Notes under the pieces: model-generated | Told to the model about the DNA's origin: nothing | Seen by the model: only the letters and a program-made list of their open reading frames with translations | Database searches by the model: none | Assembly: GCA_947034885.2 (NCBI GenBank) | Contig: OX344749.2 | Location: 13,655,501-13,719,500 of the forward strand | DNA from: Thuidium tamariscinum | Taxonomy: Eukaryota; Streptophyta; Bryopsida; Hypnales; Thuidiaceae | DNA length: 64,000 nucleotides | Direction of reading: 5' to 3' | In this document: positions 57,431-64,000 of the stretch, in pieces | Position numbering within the stretch: position 1 is the stretch's first letter | Layout of the letters: every line of letters starts with the position of its first letter | Program-made: the position numbers and the translations under genes

Positions 57431-59489
57431 AAGGTCCTTACGCTCTATCGACTATTATTTCAGTTGATATTTTTGGAAACTCTGAAGTACCATAAGTTTA
57501 GTGCCACTACTAATCCCTGCGAAATAGTTATTAATATGGAACTTAAATTATTTTTGTTACAGGATTTTAATGGCTACCAAAAGTGCTTTCCAACATACTC
57601 TAGCATGCTTTATTTGAATTCCATATGATAATACTATGAAAATTCAAAGTATTTTTTATAGAAATATTAAAATATTGGAAGTCAAAAGGATGGACCTACA
57701 ACCACTAATTGTTAGCCTCATTGCCTATTACATACTTTGTTACTAATCTTCAACTAGGTATGTATGAAATTTTTTACATTTATTTTTTTGGCATGAAATG
57801 AGATGTTCTCTTTGCTTCACTAGGATTTTAGGCTCTTCGGAGGGAAATTTATTTTTATAAGAACTTGAGAAGGAAACAATGTAAAAATAATAATATCAAA
57901 TAGATTATTTTGACCACGAAAATCTTTTAATTTCATTAGGGGGTTCAATTCTAAAGACAAACATTATGGTGTGAACTTAAATTTAATGTTCCTTCTATAA
58001 AGAAAATACAATGGACTTTGAAAATACATCCAACATTCAAATCGCAATAAACTAAGCAATATTGCAAATTTTTTCGAAATTCAATATAGAATACAAACTA
58101 CAATACATGACATTTTCATCGGTTGGGCTCTATTTTTTTTAAAATATTTTTGTGCATTAATTGAAGATTTAGAGTAAAGAAAAATGAACTCTCTAACTAG
58201 ACTAAAAACAATATATTTTGAAATCCTTTGTTTTTTAAGTAACTTTTTGTTTATATAGACAAATAGTAGCAATAGTAGAAACTCACTAAACAAGTCCTAA
58301 TATATGTAGACTATAGTCAATAAGCTTGCAATTACCTTAAGGCGATGGGATGGATGGAATCATGACTTCCTACCTAATGCCTCAACTCTCCAATTATCTC
58401 TAATTGCAATTTTTTTCAATAGATTATTATTACATTGATAAATATTTGTCTAATTCTTTTTTAAACTAAAGTTATGCAAATATTATAAGAAGCTGTACAT
58501 TGATATAATAGAATACTTTGCAAAATATTTATTAATATCATTTGTACATTTATAAATATATTGCACAACATGGTTTATTAAAAAGAAGAAGACTAAACAT
58601 CTATGTAATATATAAGCATATTTATTAAAATGTAAAGAAGAAATAATATGAAAATTAATACAAAAGATACAAATTTTTTGGAAGCATCACCTTCTTAGAC
58701 TATAGTATTATACACAAAGTTTTCATAACATGTTTTAATACTAATATATATAGACATAGAAACTTTAAGTACAAGACAAAATAGAAAAATGTTGTAGTTT
58801 ATAAAAATAAAATGAAACTTCTGGAGCTCTTGGAATTGCATTAATTATAGAAATCAAAATGTGAAGTTGAACTTCAAAACTTCAAAGTAGTAGTTTAACC
58901 TTAGATCTTTGCATTTTTATTTCTAATTTCAAAAAAATTATCAAAGTAAAAGTAGGTAACTCCAATTTAACTAAATTATAAATATAGACAAATCTATATA
59001 GCTATAGTCTAAAATTAATATCATATATGTAGTTGAATCATAAAAATATAATCTATGGCTCTATGCATAGTGCTCATGCAGAATTTTGTATTAAAATGAA
59101 TGAAAATCATCATTTTGGATAAATTAAAACTAAGAGGAAATAAAAGTAGACAAATTTATGCTACCAACAAACGCATATTCAATGAGAAATAAGACGTGTG
59201 GGCCCCTAAGAATCACTTTCCAAAATGACATGTAGGAAAAAGGCGGATGCAAATTAACAATTAATAAGCATTATCTTTTAAATGATAAAAATAAAAATAT
59301 ATGTGTAAAGTATATATACATATTCAATGTGTGTAAATTCATCTTTGGATGAACCGATGCATCGATGCCATACTTTGGATAGTTGACACATATCACTAAA
59401 GCATATGTGTCAACCCATTTTCTTGTCACTGGTGCCCATTATCTTCATTCCTGCGGAAAAAATAGCAAGTAGGATGAAATTGAAAATGA
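57431..59489. other. AT-rich desert, no gene
   Basis: No supported coding frame or RNA gene. Confidence 0.5.
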
Positions 59490-60024
59490 ATTGAAATACT
59501 AAATTGAGAATAATTTATTTATGGAAATGAAAAATGCCACTCCTAATGGTTGCAATATTGTAATAAACAATTTTTTTCCATTAAAATTTTTATTTTTTCA
59601 AAAATATTAAAGATTAAATTAAACTAAAGGTCTTCAAACTTTTTTGGGGTGAATAGAGATTCTATAACTACCCTCAAACTACCCCAAACTAAAAATTAAT
59701 CAAAATGGAATGATTTAAAGTTTTTCATGTAGATATAAATTTAATAAAACAATTTCAAATTTATATTTTTTTAACTGTAATTTTTAAAGAATTTTTTTTT
59801 AGCTACCTAGGCTACCCATTGCCCATTGTATAAAGAAATCAACATATCATGCAAGAATGTTTTAACCATATAGTCAGAAGTTATAAAAATTCTTGGACCT
59901 TGAAGCTAATCTTGGGGAAAGGTTTTATGAAGATTTCAAAGAAAAACAAACAAATTCTGTTTGTAATGAGCTACCTAAAATTGCTATATTGCCAAATAAC
60001 GCAATTCAAGGCTTTAAGGATTAA
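59490..60024. mobile_element. Degenerate TTAA-family copy, reverse orientation
   Basis: It ends CAAGGCTTTAAGGATTAA at about 60024. Read in reverse it follows the copy at 17157 (ATTGCTATATTGCC, AGGTAGCTCATTAC, then AAAGTTTGAAGACC-type and AATGGTTGCAATATTG boxes). The other end is missing. Confidence 0.5.
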
Positions 60025-63000
60025 AGTAAGTATTACCAATTGCAAAGAGTGATAGGAACAGCCAGGCAAGTTCCAGTCGATCATACACTGAAGAATCTGG
60101 TGCTTGAGGATCCTCTAGACAGAGATGGGAAGTTCAGGAGGCTCCAACAACATCAGGAGATGACGAATTTCGACACGAAACGTCCTTAGGGAACCTAATC
60201 TGGAGTTATCACTACAAGAACTTCTTATTTTGATTGATAATAGGATACGGAATATCAAGAGCTTTCAAAAAATACATTTATTCAAATATGATAACAATAT
60301 CATTCAAAAAATCAATTGACATGTTGATGATAAGAAATTTATTGTACACCAAAGAGAAGGGATGGAGGAGAAGCCATTTGTTTTTTATGAGTTATTGAAT
60401 AGTTATCAATTTACAATATGATGAGTATTAAAAGAATAATAATATATCACAGTAAGTTGTCTTAGTGATTTTTCTATTAATCTAACTGAGATTTGATTTT
60501 AATTAAATTTTCCCCAAAAAATTTCTGGTTTCAAATTAGAGCTTTTCAAAAACACTGTCACAACTTGGAACACCACTAATTTAATGAAATTGACATCCTA
60601 CAAAACAAAGTTGCAAATTGCAAGTTATCAATATAATTTATGTTAAAGTACAAAACCTATGTATCAACTTTTTTATGTAAATATCAATCATGTATCCTAC
60701 TTAACTCAAAAGAAAGTTGTACCACTTCTCTTTTGTATGAAATATACCAAATCCCTCCCTTTTTCACAAGTGATTATGGCTGTGGAGGCCAGATGGCGTT
60801 TGCATGCGTTAAGGCAGTCCTACCTGCCGTTGGTGGTTTAGTTGGGGTCCGGAGTTGCACTTGAGGTACTCTGGATAATTCAGTTGGGTACTCCTAATAA
60901 TAGAAATGACTAAAAATCTTTGAATTTACGCAATAATTTTGGAGTTTTTTGTTTGAATTTGTAAGGCACTCTAAAATGGAAGTTCACAGTATACAAAAAT
61001 TTGCATCAATTTTGGAAGTATTTGAATTCACAAGGAACACTAATATGGAGGTTCTAAACAATTCTCACTACACAAACAATTTACTACCAAACTTAGTGAA
61101 GTATACCTTCTTCCATTATAACTACCAACACTAATCAAATAGAAGATTTTAGACTATATTCTAATTTTGATGTTTTAATCCCTCAAAGACTATTGTGCAC
61201 TTGGAGGGCAAAATGGATTTTTGATAATCTTCATTTCTATTGAAACTTAAAAATTGAATAGACAATGTAATAGCTTGATGAAAATATAATTTTAATTGGT
61301 GCCCGGGAGCAAAAGTTATGCCATCTTAAATATAATTTGCACATCATTGGGTAGAAAAAAAAAGTCTAAAAGAAATCAAAATTAAATTAATTATTTTTCT
61401 TCAAAATCTTATTATTGTTTACATTTAAAGCTTTGATTCATTCCATTTGGATTCATGACTTAAGAGTTATGAACAATCTCGTTTTTTGGGCAATTTGAGC
61501 ATCTTTATTAGAAGATAACTAGTAGGATTCAATTCTACATGCCATTTTCATAGTTTAAGAAAAAATCGGAACAAGTTTAATTTTTCTTATTAGAGCAATC
61601 TCACCGTTGGAATTATCGTGTTACAATCCTAGCTTAGAGCTATCAATGATTTAGTTTTTCTTTCAATCTTGAACCTACTTCTATTTAACTATTTTTTAAA
61701 GAATGAAAATTTAGCTCCTTGTTTTGAATTTTTTTCTTAGACTCTCAATTCATTCTTCAAGACAATTTTTTTTAATTCAATGTCTATAATTCAAAAGTTT
61801 TCCACAACTATGGTAGTCAAAGTCATCTAAAACTATAGGCCATTGTGAATAAAAAACTTATTTTTTCAACTTTGAGTATAAATGTTTTCTAATCTATATT
61901 CTATAGGTTTAAACTTCATGAAATTTTATCATCAATCATCAAAATGAAAACCATTTTAAGGACTATTGCTAGATTTCAATAGCAATTAAATTTACTCTAC
62001 AATCTAATCTATACTATATCCTACCTTCATGTTATTTTTTGCAATATATATATAATTAATTAAAAACAAAAAAATGATGCTATTATCATCTACTACTCAA
62101 ACCAAATTTGTAGTTAAACCCTAGTCTAATCATGTGCAAGCTCCACGTCTTAAATGTCAAAGTTTAGTGAATATTTGTCTTCATTTCTTCTATTGAATGT
62201 AAATTCTGTAACAAATTTATCTATTAACTTTTTATAAATAAATTTTCATTAATTTTTTATTATTGAATATTAAATCCTTTTGACATCCAACATCTTCTCA
62301 ATGAAATCATTTAACTTGATGAAATCTTCTTGGTATAGTTGCATTGCAAAAAGCCTATCTTCCACTTTATATATAACAATTTTGAATCATATACAGAAGT
62401 TGTCAAAGTTGTATATCCATGATGAAATTAATCATAAGAATGGTTGACACTAATGTACAAAAGTGATACAAAGTGATACTTTTGAAAAGCAAGTATAATA
62501 ATCATTTATACATCCTAAATCTTGAAGTTGATTCTCAATTTTTGGATGCCATAGATTAGAACCTTGAATGATATATCTTCAACATTTTTTAATTCAACCA
62601 AGTTTGAATTTATACTTTGACTACATTTTCCTTCAACCATGTATTACATTCAAACAAAGTGGACACTTTTTTAATAATGAGAGGGATAATTAAAATACTA
62701 CCCACAACAATGGAGGATTGAAATAAAGAATTATTCTAAACTTTAGGGTTGCTATTTTTCTCTTTCAAAGCATAAGATACCCTCTTTAATGTGAATGTAT
62801 CTCAAGGAGTGAATTTTGGATTTCAAAACCAAGTTCAATTTTTCATATTTGATCATTCATATTAAATTATAAATTTATATGTTTGTCCCAATGGTAAATA
62901 ATATTTTATATGTTTCTATGTTTTCCCCAAAGGTGAGAAAATGGGGCAATGAGGGATAACATTGGGTGTTCTAATATTGAACCTATTCTAAAATTGACCA

Positions 63001-63259
63001 TAAAACAAATGAACTTATTACTTTCTTCAATGTATCAGTAGTGTACATTTTATGAAATAGTTACTTTTAGTGACTCTTACATTTCAACTTCAAAAATTTG
63101 TAACTAATTCCATAAAGGTCTAAAAAAATATGAAACAACTTGGGTTAGATGCCAATTCCATTTTTCTTCCTATAAAAATATGCTGAAAATTGTTTTAAGG
63201 AATTTAACTTCCCCCAAAATTCAGTCAAATCTTAAAGGTTACTTTACAAGCAAACTAAA
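60025..63259. other. AT-rich desert with one worn TTAA-family copy
   Basis: Near 61174 TTAATCCCTCAAAGACTATT, then CACTTGGAGGG, starts a worn copy of element G (GGTGCCCGGGAGCAAAAGTT and TTCTTTCAATCTTGAACCTA follow in order up to about 61.9 kb). At 60.05-60.20 kb and 60.77-60.87 kb are two short GC-richer patches with no identifiable product. No gene is supported. Confidence 0.45.
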
Positions 63260-63263
63260 TTAA

Positions 63264-64000
63264 CCCCTAAAGGACCAACATGCATTTTTGGGTGTATAGA
63301 AATTTTGGGCAGGTACGTGTGATTGGAAATTTGAATATTTTGGGCTGAAATTTTAATAGAAGGTGGGGGCGAGGAATATCTTCATGTATACCAAATTTCA
63401 TGACATTTGGAAATATGAGTAAAAAGTTATGGCCTAATATGTTGCTTTTTTTCGTAACTGGGCAGTCCGGGCAGATCAGAAAAATCACCTTTTTCAAAAA
63501 TAAAAATTTTAAACTAGTTTTCTACATTTATATACAAGTGGAAAGCTTTGAATCATTCCATTTCAATCAAAGAATCAAAAGTTATGAGGTTTTTTTGTTT
63601 GCGGGCAGTTATGGATTCTCTATTATTAAAAAAACTTTGAAGTCATTTATTTCACTCGATTTTCAATATTTTTGGAAAAAAATAAAATCCTAGGATTGAG
63701 ATTGATTGTTACAACATTACAACCATTGGGATTGGCATTTTTTAATTCCACAATTAAATTCTTAACAATTTAGTGTTATGAATCATTCTCTACTTCTTTC
63801 TACTTACTATTTTTTTCCTATATGTTGTACAATTCCAAATGATGTGAAATTTTTTGAGCATATCCCCATCTTGTTTAGGAAACTTAATTCAAAGAAGCAC
63901 CACCATTTTTAACATTTTTTCTTTGAGAAGTGAGCATGTGAAGTGCAGCTGCCCGGTTTTTAGTAGGATTGAAAAAATGGTTTTGGTGAATTTGAATGCT
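63264..64000. mobile_element. TTAA-family element J, left part, runs off the window
   Basis: TTAA lies at 63260-63263, followed by CCCCTAAAGGACCAACA. It shares GGGCAGGTAC with element G, and GGGCAGTCCGGGCAG and GCGGGCAGTTATGG with the palindrome at 34177-34920, so it links the two subfamilies. Its right end is beyond the window. Confidence 0.7.

Noticed and set aside
60207-60240. CACTACAAGAACTTCTT, resembling a CACTA-type MITE end.
   Set aside because: No matching inverted end was found downstream, so an element cannot be defined.

Overview
The window reads as nuclear DNA of a land plant: long, very AT-rich, gene-poor stretches full of decayed and nested transposons, with short islands of higher GC. 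The host gene families are plant-type (DUF247, MLO, plant receptor-like kinase, plant GDSL esterase, importin alpha, GH35 beta-galactosidase, mitochondrial-type KAS). I cannot name the species. The mix of a plant DUF247 gene with Plavaka-like and TET/JBP-like transposon proteins would suit a seedless plant (moss, lycophyte or fern), but that is inference. There is no sign of bacterial operons, CRISPR arrays, rRNA or recognisable tRNA genes.

Layout. 1-3.2 kb: two unrecognised minus-strand coding remnants. 3.2-5.8 kb: a nest of small DNA transposons. 5.8-10.7 kb: AT-rich, one doubtful ORF. 10.7-15.6 kb: a decayed Plavaka-like (CACTA-related) transposase, cut by MITEs that are themselves nested. 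16-21 kb: repeat desert with TTAA-type and TA-type MITEs. 21.3-25.7 kb: a GC-rich 184-codon ORF split exactly by a MITE, beside a Copia pol remnant split by a sister MITE. 26-39.8 kb: repeat desert with TTAA elements, CACTA MITEs and a near-perfect palindrome with 366-base arms. 39.8-44.2 kb: the only clearly intact host gene, a 550-residue DUF247 protein. 44.5-45.2 kb: minisatellite. 47.9-48.8 kb: TTAA element. 50.0-51.3 kb: a 417-codon minus-strand exon with a C2H2 finger and a probable TET/JBP-like 2-oxoglutarate/Fe(II) dioxygenase fold, preceded by a 273-bp tandem duplication. 52.2-57.0 kb: pieces of at least six unrelated host genes, packed within 4.8 kb, several with intron borders. 57.4-64 kb: repeat desert.

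How it fits together. Apart from the DUF247 gene this is a transposon landscape. Four MITE families can be defined from their ends and target duplications: GGGTGATTGCAAGAAACAC with 4-bp duplications; CCCCTAAAGGACC flanked by TTAA; AGGTAG flanked by TA; and CACTA-type with 3-bp duplications. A hAT-type element with an 8-bp duplication is also present. The parts most worth a second look are the TET/JBP-like ORF lying next to the captured gene fragments, and the Plavaka-like transposase elsewhere in the same window. TET/JBP genes and Plavaka/KDZ-class transposons are known mostly from fungi, so both deserve a proper search.
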